From: Halomonas sp. I5-271120
Lineage (GTDB): Bacteria; Pseudomonadota; Gammaproteobacteria; Pseudomonadales; Halomonadaceae
NCBI RefSeq assembly: GCF_030553075.1
Contig: NZ_CP130701.1
Coordinates: forward strand, 2,170,001-2,234,000
Reading direction: 5' to 3'
DNA: 64,000 bases
A program made the translations under genes and the position numbers. The notes beneath the pieces are model-generated. The model did not search any database, was not told the DNA's origin, and was given only the letters and a program-made list of their open reading frames with translations. Shown one piece after another: positions 10,729 to 20,146 of this stretch. Each line of letters starts with the position of its first letter. Position 1 is the stretch's first letter.

Positions 10729-12216
10729 ATGTATATTGGCGTGGATTGCGGCACCCAGAGTACCAAGGTGGTGGTGGTCGATATCGACGCCGCCACCATC
10801 CTCGGTGAGGCGAGCCGCTCGCACCGGCTGATCGAGGGGGCCAATGGCCGTCGCGAACAGCATCCCGGTGACTGGCTCGCGGCGTTTCGCGGCGCCTTCC
10901 AGGACGCCGTGGCCAAGGCGAACATCGACCCTGGCGCGATTCGCGCCATCGGTGTCTCGGGGCAGCAGCACGGTCTGGTGGCGTTGGATCGTGACGGTGA
11001 ACCGGTCTATCCGGCCAAGCTGTGGTGCGACACCGAAACCGCCAATCACAATGCCACGCTGATTGATCGTCTGGGCGGTGAGGCCGGCTGTCTCGAGCGA
11101 CTGGGCCTGGTTCTGCAGACCGGGTATACCGCTTCGAAGCTCGCCTGGCTGCGCGATACTCACCCCGAGGCCTATCAGCGCATCGACAGCGTGCTGCTGC
11201 CTCACGACTACCTCAACTTCTGGCTGACCGGCGAGCGGGTCAGCGAGGCCGGAGACGCCTCCGGCACTGGCTACTTCGATACCCGGCGACGCGAATGGCG
11301 GCACGATGTCTTCGCCGAGATCGCCCCCGAGCTCGATGCACAGGCGGTGCTGCCAAGGCTGATCGACGCTCAGCAGCCAGCCGGGGTAGTGCGCCCGGCG
11401 CTGGCCCGGGAGCTGGGGCTTGCCGAAGGCGTAGTGGTCTCGAGCGGCGGGGGCGACAACATGCTTGGCGCCATCGGCACCGGCAACATCCGGCCGGGCG
11501 AAATCACCATGAGCCTTGGCACCTCCGGTACGCTCTGTGCGCATTCCAGCGAACCGGTGCAGGCCGAAAGCGCCATGGTCGCCAACTTCTGTTCAAGCGA
11601 CGGCGGCTGGCTGCCGCTGATCTGCACCATGAACGTCACCTCGGCGACGACGCGGATTCGCGAACTGTTCGGGCTTGAACTCGACGACTTCGGCGAACAC
11701 GTCGCGTCTGCCCCTATCGGCGCCGAGGGCGTGCTGATGCTGCCGTTCTTCGATGGCGAGCGGGTGCCCGCGCTGCCACAGGCCTCGGCCAGCCTGCTGG
11801 GACTGACCGGCACCAACCTTAAGCGGGCCAACCTGTGTCGGGCGGTGATGGAGGGGGCGACCTTCGGGATGCGCTATGGTCTCGAGCAGCTCGGCTCACT
11901 CGCTGCCGGCGCCCGGCAGATTCGCCTGATCGGCGGCGGGGCGAAGAGCCCGGTATGGCGCCAGATGGTGGCCGATATCACCGGTATTCCGGTGATCAGC
12001 CCACGGATCACCGATGCCGCGGCGCTGGGTGCGGCGCTGCAGGCCGCCTGGTGCGAACGCCAGAGCGGTACCTCGCTGGAGACGCTTTGCGAACGGCTGG
12101 TGGTGCTCGATGAGGCGACGCGCGCCGAGCCCGTGTCGGCACGCGTCGCGGCCTATGAGGCGGTTTACACCCGCTATCGTCAGGCGTTGGCCGAGCGGCA
12201 TGGCATCCCGGACTGA
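10729..12216 (+). CDS. xylB: Xylulokinase
   Basis: The start chosen is ATG 10729 (MYIGVDCGTQSTKVVVVD), with GAGGAG at 10717-10722; ATG 10705 is less likely. The 495-residue FGGY-family kinase has the phosphate-binding GVDCGTQSTK at the N-terminus, the substrate segment SGQQHGLVALD, SLGTSGTLCAHS in the middle and LIGGGAKSPVWRQMVADI near residue 400. It phosphorylates D-xylulose to D-xylulose 5-phosphate, which is needed if the mannitol dehydrogenase oxidises arabitol. It is the last gene of the polyol operon; azlD follows on the opposite strand. I see no convincing terminator in the 28-base gap. Confidence 0.93.
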   Translation: MYIGVDCGTQSTKVVVVDIDAATILGEASRSHRLIEGANGRREQHPGDWLAAFRGAFQDAVAKANIDPGAIRAIGVSGQQHGLVALDRDGEPVYPAKLWCDTETANHNATLIDRLGGEAGCLERLGLVLQTGYTASKLAWLRDTHPEAYQRIDSVLLPHDYLNFWLTGERVSEAGDASGTGYFDTRRREWRHDVFAEIAPELDAQAVLPRLIDAQQPAGVVRPALARELGLAEGVVVSSGGGDNMLGAIGTGNIRPGEITMSLGTSGTLCAHSSEPVQAESAMVANFCSSDGGWLPLICTMNVTSATTRIRELFGLELDDFGEHVASAPIGAEGVLMLPFFDGERVPALPQASASLLGLTGTNLKRANLCRAVMEGATFGMRYGLEQLGSLAAGARQIRLIGGGAKSPVWRQMVADITGIPVISPRITDAAALGAALQAAWCERQSGTSLETLCERLVVLDEATRAEPVSARVAAYEAVYTRYRQALAERHGIPD

Positions 12217-12244
12217 GCCTGTATAAACAAGCGCTAGCCGACGC

Positions 12245-12565
12245 TTAGATCAGCCGCCACAGGGCGGCGGTGACGATGCCGGCGCCGATCGATGGCAGCG
12301 GCTTGCGGGTCGCCAGCATCACCCCCAGGGTGGCGGCAAGCGCCAGACGCGCGGCGATGTCGCCGTTGACCGCCATGGGTGTGATCACCGCCACCAGCAC
12401 CGAGCCGCCCATGGCGTTGATGAAGCGCTCGACGCGCGGCCCGATCGGCACCCATGACATCACCAGCACGCCGCCGGCGCGAGTCAGATAGGTCACCAGC
12501 GCCATGATGACGATGGCGGCCAGGGCTCCTGCGGGGCTTACGGGTAGGTTCATGGGCAGGCTCAT
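12245..12565 (-). CDS. azlD: AzlD family branched-chain amino acid exporter, small subunit
   Basis: A 106-residue membrane protein with about four hydrophobic helices (ALAAIVIMALVTYLTRAGG at the first) and a C-terminal TRKPLPSIGAGIVTAALWRL. AzlD proteins pair with AzlC to export branched-chain amino acids. The ATG (12563-12565) overlaps the TGA of azlC by four bases (ATGA), indicating translational coupling. A longer open frame continues upstream but it only shadows azlC. Confidence 0.87.
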   Translation of the reverse strand: MSLPMNLPVSPAGALAAIVIMALVTYLTRAGGVLVMSWVPIGPRVERFINAMGGSVLVAVITPMAVNGDIAARLALAATLGVMLATRKPLPSIGAGIVTAALWRLI

Positions 12566-13302
12566 GACGCGGCCTCCTGCTTCGCCGACCGAGGTGGCAT
12601 CAGCAATCCGGTGACGCCGCCCGCCAGGGCGCCGACGATCACATGGGCATTGGCCGGCATCCAGGCCAATGCCGCCATGCTCGCCAGAGCCGCCACGCCC
12701 CAGGGCAGAAGCACCCAGGGGTCCCGCGTGCCGCCTACCAGCATGGCCAGCAGGAAGCAGCCCATGATCACGTCCAGGCCGAAGCGCTCGGGGTCGCTGA
12801 TGCCGCTGCCGAACACCACGCCGATCAGCGTGCCGACCATCCAGGCCATCCACAGCGCTAGGCCGCCACCGACCAGCATGCCGACATTCGTCTCGCCGCG
12901 CCGGTAGTCCGACGCCGCCATGGCCCAGTTGGAGTCGCTCAAGATGAGCAGGCTTGAGTAGCGCTGCCGGGGCGGCAGGTGGCGCAGCCAGGGATAGAGC
13001 GAGGCGCCCATCAGGAGGTGACGGGCGTTGATGGCGAAGGTGGTGGCGATCAGCGCGATCACCGGGATCTCGGGGCCCCACAGGTCCAGCACCGCGAACT
13101 GGGCGGCACCGGCGAACACCAGGCCGCTCATCAGCAGCGTCTCGAGCCCAGACAGGCCCTGTTGCAGCGCTGCCACCCCGAACGCCAGGCCGAAGGCGAT
13201 CACGAACAGCGACATCGGCGCCATGCGCTTGAGGCCGGATAACGTGCCGGCCCGGTCGAGCCGGGCGCCCGGGGTGGGAGGAGAAGACGGGTTTGAAGAC
13301 AT
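12562..13302 (-). CDS. azlC: AzlC family branched-chain amino acid permease, large subunit
   Basis: A 246-residue protein with six or more hydrophobic helices. It contains the family features FGLAFGVAALQQGLS, FAGAAQFAVLDLW and INARHLLMGASLYPWLR near residues 45-110. With the overlapping azlD it would form a two-component exporter of branched-chain amino acids or analogues. It stands in a two-gene operon converging with xylB. No Lrp-type regulator gene lies next to it. Confidence 0.9.
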   Translation of the reverse strand: MSSNPSSPPTPGARLDRAGTLSGLKRMAPMSLFVIAFGLAFGVAALQQGLSGLETLLMSGLVFAGAAQFAVLDLWGPEIPVIALIATTFAINARHLLMGASLYPWLRHLPPRQRYSSLLILSDSNWAMAASDYRRGETNVGMLVGGGLALWMAWMVGTLIGVVFGSGISDPERFGLDVIMGCFLLAMLVGGTRDPWVLLPWGVAALASMAALAWMPANAHVIVGALAGGVTGLLMPPRSAKQEAAS

Positions 13303-13417
13303 GGCGCCTCGCGATCGGGTCAGGACGAGAACGTGAGCTTGCTAAAGCAGCAGGCCAAAGGCCGTATGCTGCGCCCTATCCCCATGACGGGCAACCCGGA
13401 CGATGGCGAGCCGTGGC

Positions 13418-14428
13418 TCAGCTCCGCCATACCCCGGCGACGATCTCATAGCTTTGCAGCCGGTCCTGCTGGGCGAAGACATCCGTATGCAGCATCAGCT
13501 CATCGGCGCCGGTGACCTCGATGACCCTTTCGAGCTGCTGCTTGACCGTCTCGGGCCCGCCGATTACCGCTGCCCCAAGGAACTGCTCGACCTGCGCCCG
13601 CTCACGGGCATTCCAGTCCAGTGCCTCGACCGGAGGCAGCGAGCGGGTCGGCCGACCCCGGATCAGGTTGAGAAACTTCTGTTGGGCGGTAGTCGCCAGG
13701 TACTGGGCGTGGAGATCGCTCTCGGCGGCGATCACCGGCAGGCCGACCATCGCGTAGGGGGCGTCCAGAACCGCCGAGGGCTGGAAGTTGTCGCGATAGA
13801 GCCTGAGCGCCTCGAGCAGCTGGGCAGGCGCGAACTGGGCGGCGAAGGCGAAGGGCAGACCGAGCCTGGCGGCTAGCCTGGCGCTGTAGTCGCTGGAGCC
13901 GAGCAGCCAGGTGGGGACATGGGTGCCTTGACCGGGAATCGCCTTGACCCGCTGGCCAGGGCTCGCCTCGTCGAGATAGCCCCGTAGCTCCTCGAGCCGT
14001 TCAGGGAAGTCGTTGACGCCGGCCTGGGGATTGCGGCGCATGGCGGCCATGGTGGCGCCGTCAGAGCCTGGTGCGCGCCCCAGGCCCAGGTCGATGCGAT
14101 CCGGGTAGAGGGTGGCCAGGGTGCCGAACTGCTCGGCGATCACCAGCGGCGGATGGTTGGGCAGCATGATGCCCCCGCTGCCCACGCGGATGCGCTCGGT
14201 CTGGCCGGCCACATGGCCGATCAGTACCGAGGTGGCCGCGCTGGCGATGCCCTCGATATTGTGGTGCTCGGCGAGCCAGTAGCGGCTGAACCCCAGCCGC
14301 TCGGCCTGCTGAGCGAGGGCGACGGTTTCCTTGAACGTATCGGCGGCGCTGCCGCCTTGGCGAATTGGTGCCAGGTCGAGCACCGACAGGGCCGTGTTCG
14401 AGAGACGTGAGTGGGCGAGACGTGACAT
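13418..14428 (-). CDS. LLM class flavin-dependent oxidoreductase (luciferase-like monooxygenase)
   Basis: A 336-residue protein. The N-terminus is [18 protein letters not shown], followed by [20 protein letters not shown] and [20 protein letters not shown]. It ends with a segment ([20 protein letters not shown]) typical of YhbW-type bacterial luciferase-like proteins using reduced FMN. The substrate is unknown; relatives are mostly uncharacterised. It is monocistronic, with azlC downstream on the same strand after about 115 bases. Confidence 0.9.
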   Translation of the reverse strand: MSRLAHSRLSNTALSVLDLAPIRQGGSAADTFKETVALAQQAERLGFSRYWLAEHHNIEGIASAATSVLIGHVAGQTERIRVGSGGIMLPNHPPLVIAEQFGTLATLYPDRIDLGLGRAPGSDGATMAAMRRNPQAGVNDFPERLEELRGYLDEASPGQRVKAIPGQGTHVPTWLLGSSDYSARLAARLGLPFAFAAQFAPAQLLEALRLYRDNFQPSAVLDAPYAMVGLPVIAAESDLHAQYLATTAQQKFLNLIRGRPTRSLPPVEALDWNARERAQVEQFLGAAVIGGPETVKQQLERVIEVTGADELMLHTDVFAQQDRLQSYEIVAGVWRS

Positions 14429-14588
14429 GGGGACTCCTGGCTGGAATCAGAGTAAGGGAGGATTGTTAGCATCCTCATGATTGCAGCATGGAGGTCTTGT
14501 TCGATAATAACAAGGGTCGACGGCTCCCCTGCGTGACGTGCCTGCTAACGGCTATCCTGCCGTGACGGCTTCCCTAGCGTTTGACAGG

Positions 14589-15176
14589 CTAGCTAACCAG
14601 CTCCCAGGCCAGCCAAAAACCGGCCATCACGGTCAGGCCGGCTCCCAGCGGGCGAGCATGGCGCTTCCACAGACCCAATGCGGCCTCGCCGGCCAGCGCC
14701 ACCAGCAGCGCCAGGCCGAAGTAACGCAGCCCGCGGCCGATCAGCGCCGCCAGCAGGAATAGCGGTAGCGGGTAGTCGCTGGCGCCTGCCACCAGCATGG
14801 CGGTCTGGAAGGGTATGGGGATGACACCGACGGCCAGGATGGCCACGAAGCCGTTGTCCAGGAAGCGCGCCTGAAAGGCCTGGTAAGCCGATTCGCCGCC
14901 AAAGAGCGGCAGCAAGGCATCGCCCCACTGGGCCATGGCGAGGCTCCCGAGGCCATAACCGATGAGGGCGGCGAACAGGTTGCCGGCCAGCGCCACCCCG
15001 GCGAGACGCCAGCGGCGCTGAGGCTCGGCGAGCATCCAGGGAATCAGGATCACTTCAATGGGGATCGGCACCAGCAGCGTTTCCAGCACCGAGGCAAGGC
15101 CCAGCAGCCACAGGGCGTGGCGCGAGGCGCTCAGGCGCGAAAGCCAGCGACGGGCAGAGGTCAGGGAGCGGAGCAT
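14589..15176 (-). CDS. YqaA-like membrane protein with a VTT/DedA-like domain
   Basis: A 195-residue protein with about four to five hydrophobic helices. It contains the family pattern LETLLVPIPIEVILIPWML near residues 34-52 and VGVIPIPFQTAMLVAGASDY near residue 120. In DedA/VTT proteins, similar Pro/Gly-rich re-entrant loops sit in the membrane, and members are thought to move lipids or support membrane homeostasis. The N-terminus is basic. It diverges from the small gene at 15274. The specific role is not visible. Confidence 0.8.
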   Translation of the reverse strand: MLRSLTSARRWLSRLSASRHALWLLGLASVLETLLVPIPIEVILIPWMLAEPQRRWRLAGVALAGNLFAALIGYGLGSLAMAQWGDALLPLFGGESAYQAFQARFLDNGFVAILAVGVIPIPFQTAMLVAGASDYPLPLFLLAALIGRGLRYFGLALLVALAGEAALGLWKRHARPLGAGLTVMAGFWLAWELVS

Positions 15177-15273
15177 GGCATCTCGGCAACTGGATGTTGG
15201 GAGGCCAGTATACCAGCGGCGGCGAGCGGACTATGATGAAAGGCCGATAGCCCAGCTTGGGCGGGAGGCGCCG

Positions 15274-15477
15274 ATGACTATCCAAAAGCATCGTCACCAA
15301 AAGCCCCGACACGGCGCCACTCGCCGTTCGACATCTCCTGTTTCGTCTCGTCGCTGGCGAACCCGCCTTAGCGGCTGGCTGAACGAACCCCGCCTCAACG
15401 CTCTGGTGGACATCGCCATGATGACCGCTTTGATCATGGCCGGCCTTGCCCTGGCAGCGAAGCTTTTGGTGCCTTGA
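15274..15477 (+). CDS. Small single-span membrane protein, unknown
   Basis: A 67-residue frame starting at ATG 15274, with GGGAGG at 15263-15268. The N-terminal 45 residues are very basic (RHQKPRHGATRRS). The C-terminus is one membrane helix (LVDIAMMTALIMAGLALAAK). The open frame extends farther upstream, but that part is antisense to the YqaA-like gene. I do not recognise the family. A T-rich stretch follows at about 15505-15520, which might help terminate transcription. Confidence 0.55.
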   Translation: MTIQKHRHQKPRHGATRRSTSPVSSRRWRTRLSGWLNEPRLNALVDIAMMTALIMAGLALAAKLLVP

Positions 15478-15559
15478 GCGAGTGTCATCCTGCTCGTCTT
15501 TCAGCTTTCTTTTTTTCTGCCACGTTTTCCATCCCTCCAGCCCTCCAGCCACGCAGCCC

Positions 15560-15784
15560 TCAGCTCTGCCAGAAAGGCTTGCGGCCTTCCTGTTCGGCCT
15601 GGCGGCGGGATTTGCCGATGTCCATGAGCTGATGATCGTCCAGCATCAGCAGCGCGCGACGCGAGGCCTGGCGTTGGCTGAGGTAGCGAAGCCGCTGGCG
15701 TAACCTGTCATACCGCCCGGCGAGCCGAGTCAGCGATAAAAGCGGGAGTCTTTCAAGAAGCCTTGGGCGGTGAGCGAGTCGCAT
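15560..15784 (-). CDS. DUF1127 domain-containing small protein
   Basis: A 74-residue basic protein ending with the DUF1127 pattern RRALLMLDDHQLMDIGKSRR followed by AEQEGRKPFWQS. DUF1127 proteins are short, Arg-rich and abundant in proteobacteria; some have been linked to phosphate/carbon metabolism and RNA turnover in alphaproteobacteria. The gene faces the MocR-type regulator, and the 176 bp between them hold four copies of an ATACAGAT-type site, so control by that regulator is likely (inference). Confidence 0.85.
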   Translation of the reverse strand: MRLAHRPRLLERLPLLSLTRLAGRYDRLRQRLRYLSQRQASRRALLMLDDHQLMDIGKSRRQAEQEGRKPFWQS

Positions 15785-15845
15785 GGCAAATCTCCGAAGT
15801 CGCTTGTCGATGTAACCACCATCAGCTTATGACCGGCGCGACTTG

Positions 15846-15930
15846 CCATACAGATATAGAGAGTTTAAAAGTTATCCATACAGATGGTGGGGTAAGCCCA
15901 CTGTATGGCCCGTGATGAGCCTATCTGTAT
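15846..15930 (+). promoter_or_regulatory. Repeated CCATACAGAT sites between the MocR-type regulator and the DUF1127 gene
   Basis: CCATACAGAT occurs at 15846-15855 and, as an exact direct repeat, at 15876-15885. CTGTATGG (15901-15908) and ATCTGTAT (15923-15930) are the reverse complement of parts of the same word. Direct repeats are typical of MocR/GabR/PdxR operators. The starts of the direct repeats are 30 bp apart, about three turns. Confidence 0.7.
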
Positions 15931-15960
15931 CGATGTCCCGGTGACGTGGAGATAACTGTC

Positions 15961-17400
15961 ATGACGCGCTATGCGCAACTGGCCGACGAGCTGCGTCGGC
16001 GTATCGACGGCGGCATCTATCGCGGGGGGGATCGGCTGCCGTCGATCCGGGCCCTGTGTCGCGAATTCGCGGTCAGCATCTCCACGGCGCAGACCGCCTA
16101 TGCTCGGCTAGAGGATGCCGGGCTGGTAGAGGCGCGGCCCAAATCGGGGTTTTTCGTGCGCTCGCAGCCAACCCCTACGAGTCTGCCGGCGGTGACGCGC
16201 CCGGCGCAGCGGCCGTTGGATGTCTCGCGCTGGGACCAGGTTCTGGAACTGGTGGAGCGCCACCCGCCCGACGACGACGTGCTGCTGTTGGGGCGTGGTA
16301 TCCCCGATCTCGCCTGTCCGACCTTGAAGCCGCTGCATCGCCTGTTGGCCGAGCGCTATCGGCATGCTAGTGGCCAGGACCTGAACTACGATGCCCTGGC
16401 CGGCAGTCTCGCCCTGCGACAGCAGATCGTGCGGCTGATGGCGGGCGCGGGCAGCCTGCTGCACCCCGATGACGTGCTGGTCACCACCGGCTGCCAGGAG
16501 GCGCTGTCGATCGCCATTCGGACACTGACCGCACCAGGAGACGTGGTGGCGGTGGATTCGCCGAGTTTCTACGGCACCATGCAGATACTACAGGCCAATG
16601 GCCTCAAGGCGCTGGAGATTCCCACCGACCCTCGCACCGGCATCAGCCTGGAGGCCCTGGAGCTGGCGCTGGAACAATGGCCGATTCGTGCAATCCAGCT
16701 CACCCCGACCTGCAACAACCCGCTTGGCTATACCATGCCGGAGGAGCGCAAGCGTGCCTTGCTGGCGCTGGCGCAACGCTTCGATGTGGCGATCATCGAA
16801 GACGACATCTATGGTGACCTGGCCTTCGAAACGCCGCGGCCAAGAACGCTCAAGGCCTTCGACGACGATGGCCGGGTACTGCTGTGCAGCGGTTTTTCGA
16901 AGACCCTGATGCCGGGGCTTCGGGTGGGCTGGATCGCTCCGGGGCGCTATCGCGACCGCGTCCAGCACATGAAGTATGTCTCTACCGGTGCCTCGGCGAC
17001 CCTGCCGCAACTGGCCATTGCCGACTTCGTCGCCAAGGGATATTACGAGCGCCACCTGCGTGCAGTGGTGGCTCAATATCGCCGCCAACGGGACCTGATG
17101 ATTGGCTGGGTGAGACGCTACTTTCCCGCCGATACCGGCATCAGCTACCCCCAGGGCGGTTTCCTTCTGTGGCTGGAACTGCCCGGTGGCATCGACTCTA
17201 TGCGCCTAAACGAGCGTCTAGTGCCGGCCCGGCTGCGCATCGCCCCCGGGGCGCTGTTTTCGGCGTCGGGCAAGTACCGCGAGTGCCTGCGCCTCAATTA
17301 TGCCGCGGCCCTGACGCCGACCATCGAGGCAGCCCTGCGCCGCGTCGGTGAAGAGGTGGCAAAGCTCTACGCCTGCGCCCATGGCAGAGAGCTAGCCTGA
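15961..17400 (+). CDS. MocR-type regulator: GntR-family HTH fused to a PLP-dependent aminotransferase domain
   Basis: A 479-residue protein starting at ATG 15961 with GGAG ten bases upstream (an in-frame GTG at 15946 is an alternative). Residues 1-70 are a winged helix (YAQLADELRRRIDGGIYRGG, then LPSIRALCREFAVSISTAQT). From about residue 110 there is a fold-type I aminotransferase domain with TTGCQEALSIAIRTL, the TPTCNNPLGYTMP segment and the PLP lysine in CSGFSKTLMPGLRVGW. MocR proteins bind PLP and usually regulate a neighbouring gene or themselves in response to an amine or vitamin. The likely target here is the divergent DUF1127 gene. Confidence 0.92.
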   Translation: MTRYAQLADELRRRIDGGIYRGGDRLPSIRALCREFAVSISTAQTAYARLEDAGLVEARPKSGFFVRSQPTPTSLPAVTRPAQRPLDVSRWDQVLELVERHPPDDDVLLLGRGIPDLACPTLKPLHRLLAERYRHASGQDLNYDALAGSLALRQQIVRLMAGAGSLLHPDDVLVTTGCQEALSIAIRTLTAPGDVVAVDSPSFYGTMQILQANGLKALEIPTDPRTGISLEALELALEQWPIRAIQLTPTCNNPLGYTMPEERKRALLALAQRFDVAIIEDDIYGDLAFETPRPRTLKAFDDDGRVLLCSGFSKTLMPGLRVGWIAPGRYRDRVQHMKYVSTGASATLPQLAIADFVAKGYYERHLRAVVAQYRRQRDLMIGWVRRYFPADTGISYPQGGFLLWLELPGGIDSMRLNERLVPARLRIAPGALFSASGKYRECLRLNYAAALTPTIEAALRRVGEEVAKLYACAHGRELA

Positions 17401-17440
17401 CACATCGCGCCGGCAGGTATCAGCCGGCCCGGTGGGGCTT

Positions 17441-18451
17441 ATGCTGGCCGGAACCTTCCTCTACACTCATCTCTCATATACGTATGCCGTTTTTCTGGAA
17501 CGCGGGGTAGTGTGGCCAATGCTGGGTTTCCTGCAGGGATTTTCCTACGGGCTCTTTCTCACCAGCCTGGTGTGGCTGATGCTGGGGGTGATCCGTCCCG
17601 AACTTGGTGATCCCGCCACACCGCCGCGGCGCTGGCCGGTGGTGGTGCGCTATGCTTTTGTAGCGCCGAGCCTTGCGGTGCTGCTGTGGCTGACGTCGCT
17701 ATGGGGCGGCTTTTCTCCAAGCCTGGGCGGCTGGCTTGCCGGTCTCGTGGCGATTGCCGCCGAGGTGCCCATGGAGCGGCGCTGGCGCGGATGGCTTGCC
17801 CGTCGTCGACAGCAGCGCGCGGCGCTACAGCGAAGCGCCGAGACCGCCCGCCGCCAGGCCAGCGAGCGCCAGGAAACCGGCGTTCAGACTCTCGATCCCG
17901 AACACCCTCCGGCGGATGCCGACGACCTGGTGCTGTCATTGTGTCGTGCCAAGCAGGCGCTGCTCGAGGTGGATCGCAGCGATCATGCACCCCAGGCCGA
18001 TCGCCTCTACAGCCGCTATCGCCATGTGCTCGGCGTGCTGGGGAGCCGCTTCGAGGTCGGCGAGCTTGCTTACGAGCGCGCCCGCGGCCTGGTCACGCAG
18101 GTCTGCCTGGGCGCCATCGACAACTTGACGGCCATGGCCCACCAGGCCAGCGGCGTCGCCGGGGTGGATGCCGCCTACGTCAAGCGCCGGCTGGCCCGCG
18201 ACGCCGCCAACCTGACCGTCGAGGAGCGTATCGCTCTCAAGCGTCGCCTGGCGCTGGTCGAAGACACCGAGCGACAGCTGCGCCAGCTGGCGGCGCGCAA
18301 TGAGGCGGCCCTGACGGCGCTGGATGACGCCGCCGTGGCGGTGGCCCGGCTGCGTACCGACAAGCCTCAGGCGAGCCTGGCCGCCGAGCAGGCGTGCGCC
18401 GAGCTCAAGCGCTTCGTCGAGGGCGCCGAGCGCTATGACCGCAGCCGCTGA
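17441..18451 (+). CDS. Membrane protein with coiled-coil cytoplasmic part, partner of TelA-family protein (XpaC-like)
   Basis: ATG 17441 is preferred over GTG 17432. About 336 residues. The N-terminal 110 residues have about three hydrophobic helices (MLGFLQGFSYGLFLTSLVWL is one). The rest is a long Arg/Glu/Ala-rich helical region (RRQQRAALQRSAETARRQA and later RLALVEDTERQLRQLAARN). The order membrane/coiled-coil gene then TelA gene is like the XpaC-YaaN arrangement of Bacillus, so I call it XpaC-like by context. The sequence itself is not diagnostic. It could anchor the TelA protein to the membrane. Confidence 0.6.
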   Translation: MLAGTFLYTHLSYTYAVFLERGVVWPMLGFLQGFSYGLFLTSLVWLMLGVIRPELGDPATPPRRWPVVVRYAFVAPSLAVLLWLTSLWGGFSPSLGGWLAGLVAIAAEVPMERRWRGWLARRRQQRAALQRSAETARRQASERQETGVQTLDPEHPPADADDLVLSLCRAKQALLEVDRSDHAPQADRLYSRYRHVLGVLGSRFEVGELAYERARGLVTQVCLGAIDNLTAMAHQASGVAGVDAAYVKRRLARDAANLTVEERIALKRRLALVEDTERQLRQLAARNEAALTALDDAAVAVARLRTDKPQASLAAEQACAELKRFVEGAERYDRSR

Positions 18452-18550
18452 ATAAGATACCTCAGGCTCAGCATGGCCGCGGCTTTCCCAGTGGGCCGCC
18501 GTCATGAACTGGGCTAGGGTGAAGAGCATCACAACCCGAGGAGCGCAACG

Positions 18551-19873
18551 ATGAGCGACGAAAACGCGGGCGGCTTCTCGCGTCTGTCCCTGCCGCCGGT
18601 CGAGGTGATCGAGGCCGAGCTTCGCCACCCCCGCACCGGCCAGCGCCACGGTGAAACGGATAAAGAGGCTGAGCGGGCATCTGAAAGAATGTCCGTCGAC
18701 GAATTCAGGGAAGCCGCTGGCGATGAGCCCAGCGATGCGGCCGATGCTGACATCGACTCGGAGCTCGTCTCGCTGGCTGCTGATTTCGTGGAAGAGATTC
18801 TCGCCGATGAGGGCGCGGCTAGCCGTCAGCGCCGGGCCGTCGACGAGATGGGCCTTTCGCTGCAGCGTCAGGCCGCCCATTACAGCAGTATGCTCGATGC
18901 CCCGCTGCGCCAGCTCGCCGAGCACGGCGAGGACGGCGGCCCGGTGGCGCGGGCGCTGACCGACCTTCGCGATCGCATGGGGCGTCTCGATCCGCACCAG
19001 CACCGGCTGAGCCCCGGCCGCTTCGATCGCCTGCTCGGGGCCCTTCCCGGGGTCGGCAATCGCCTGCAGCGCTACTTTCACAAGTTCGAGACCGCCCAGC
19101 AGGCTATCGATGCCATCATCGGCGAGCTTGAGGCGGGCCGCGATCGCTTGCAGCGCGACAACCTGACCCTTGGCGATGATCAGGCCAGCCTGCGCCAGAT
19201 CCATCATCAGCTGGCTCGCCAGGTGACGCTCGGGCGGCTGATTGATCAGCGCCTTCAGGATGCCTTGCCCAATGCCAGCGACGATCAACAGCGCCGCTTT
19301 ATCGAGGAAGAGCTGCTGTTTCCGCTGCGTCAGCGCATTCTCGACCTGCAGCAGCAGTTGGCGGTCAGCCAGCAGGGCGTGCTGGCTCTCGAGGTGATCA
19401 TCCGCAACAACCGCGAGCTGATGCGCGGCGTCGACCGGGCCATCAATGTCACCGTCTCGGCGCTCAGCGTGGCTGCCACCGTGGCGCTGGCACTGGCCAA
19501 TCAGCGGCTGGTGCTGGATCGCATCGAGTCCCTCAATACCACCACCTCCGAGACCATCGCCGGCACCGCTCGGGCACTGCGCCAGCAGGGTGTCGACGTG
19601 CAGAAGCGGGCCGCTTCGGCGACGCTGGACATGGGATCTCTCGAGCAGGCCTTCGGCGATGTGATGGCGGCGCTCGACGACCTCTCCCGCTACCGGCAGG
19701 AAGCTTTACCCGAACTTTCAGCGCAAATCGAACGTCTGGATGGCCTGGCCCGCGACGGCGAGGCGGCCATCGAGCGCCTGGAGCGCGGCGAACCGGATCT
19801 GTTCGCCGCCCATTCAGATGACGACGAGACGAATGACGCGGGCAGCGAAGGGGAGGGCCGCAAGCGGCGATGA
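18551..19873 (+). CDS. telA: TelA/KlaA/YaaN-family toxic anion resistance protein
   Basis: A 440-residue, largely helical protein. It carries the family core LALEVIIRNNRELMRGVDRA with the following NVTVSALSVAATVALALANQ and LVLDRIESLNTTTSETI at residues about 280-335. The N-terminal 60 residues and the tail are acidic. Family members are linked to tellurite resistance on plasmid RK2 and to surface stress in Firmicutes; a biochemical role is not established. It follows the XpaC-like gene by 99 bases in the same direction, so the two probably act together. Confidence 0.88.
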   Translation: MSDENAGGFSRLSLPPVEVIEAELRHPRTGQRHGETDKEAERASERMSVDEFREAAGDEPSDAADADIDSELVSLAADFVEEILADEGAASRQRRAVDEMGLSLQRQAAHYSSMLDAPLRQLAEHGEDGGPVARALTDLRDRMGRLDPHQHRLSPGRFDRLLGALPGVGNRLQRYFHKFETAQQAIDAIIGELEAGRDRLQRDNLTLGDDQASLRQIHHQLARQVTLGRLIDQRLQDALPNASDDQQRRFIEEELLFPLRQRILDLQQQLAVSQQGVLALEVIIRNNRELMRGVDRAINVTVSALSVAATVALALANQRLVLDRIESLNTTTSETIAGTARALRQQGVDVQKRAASATLDMGSLEQAFGDVMAALDDLSRYRQEALPELSAQIERLDGLARDGEAAIERLERGEPDLFAAHSDDDETNDAGSEGEGRKRR

Positions 19874-19948
19874 TGGCTGCGGGCGTCACGCGTGAGTCAG
19901 CGTCGGTTCAGGCGCTTGGTGGGGCCGAACCTGAGGTGCTGGGTGAGT

Positions 19949-19974
19949 CGTTCAGGTGGGCCGTTCAGGTGAGA
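19949..19974 (+). repeat. Two 13-bp tandem repeats in the leader of the ATP-grasp gene
   Basis: CGTTCAGGTGGGC (19949-19961) is followed directly by CGTTCAGGTGAGA (19962-19974). The rest of the 273-base gap 19874-20146 shows no gene I can support. Confidence 0.6.
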
Positions 19975-20146
19975 GCCGTGCAGAATAGGGCTGGGTGAAA
20001 TAAAGCAGGGTCGTCATGGACAAGCCCACCGCCCGTCGCGGGGTGAGCTATGCTGCACTGTGACGGACAGAATGGGTCATGGTCGGCGCCATTGCGGCGC
20101 GGCGCCCAGGTCGTCCCGGGCCTAGTGGCCAAGAGAGGCGCACGCC

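Noticed and set aside
17936..19288. 450-residue minus-strand open frame
   Set aside because: It spans two genes on the other strand and reads as a shadow of the XpaC-like and TelA genes.
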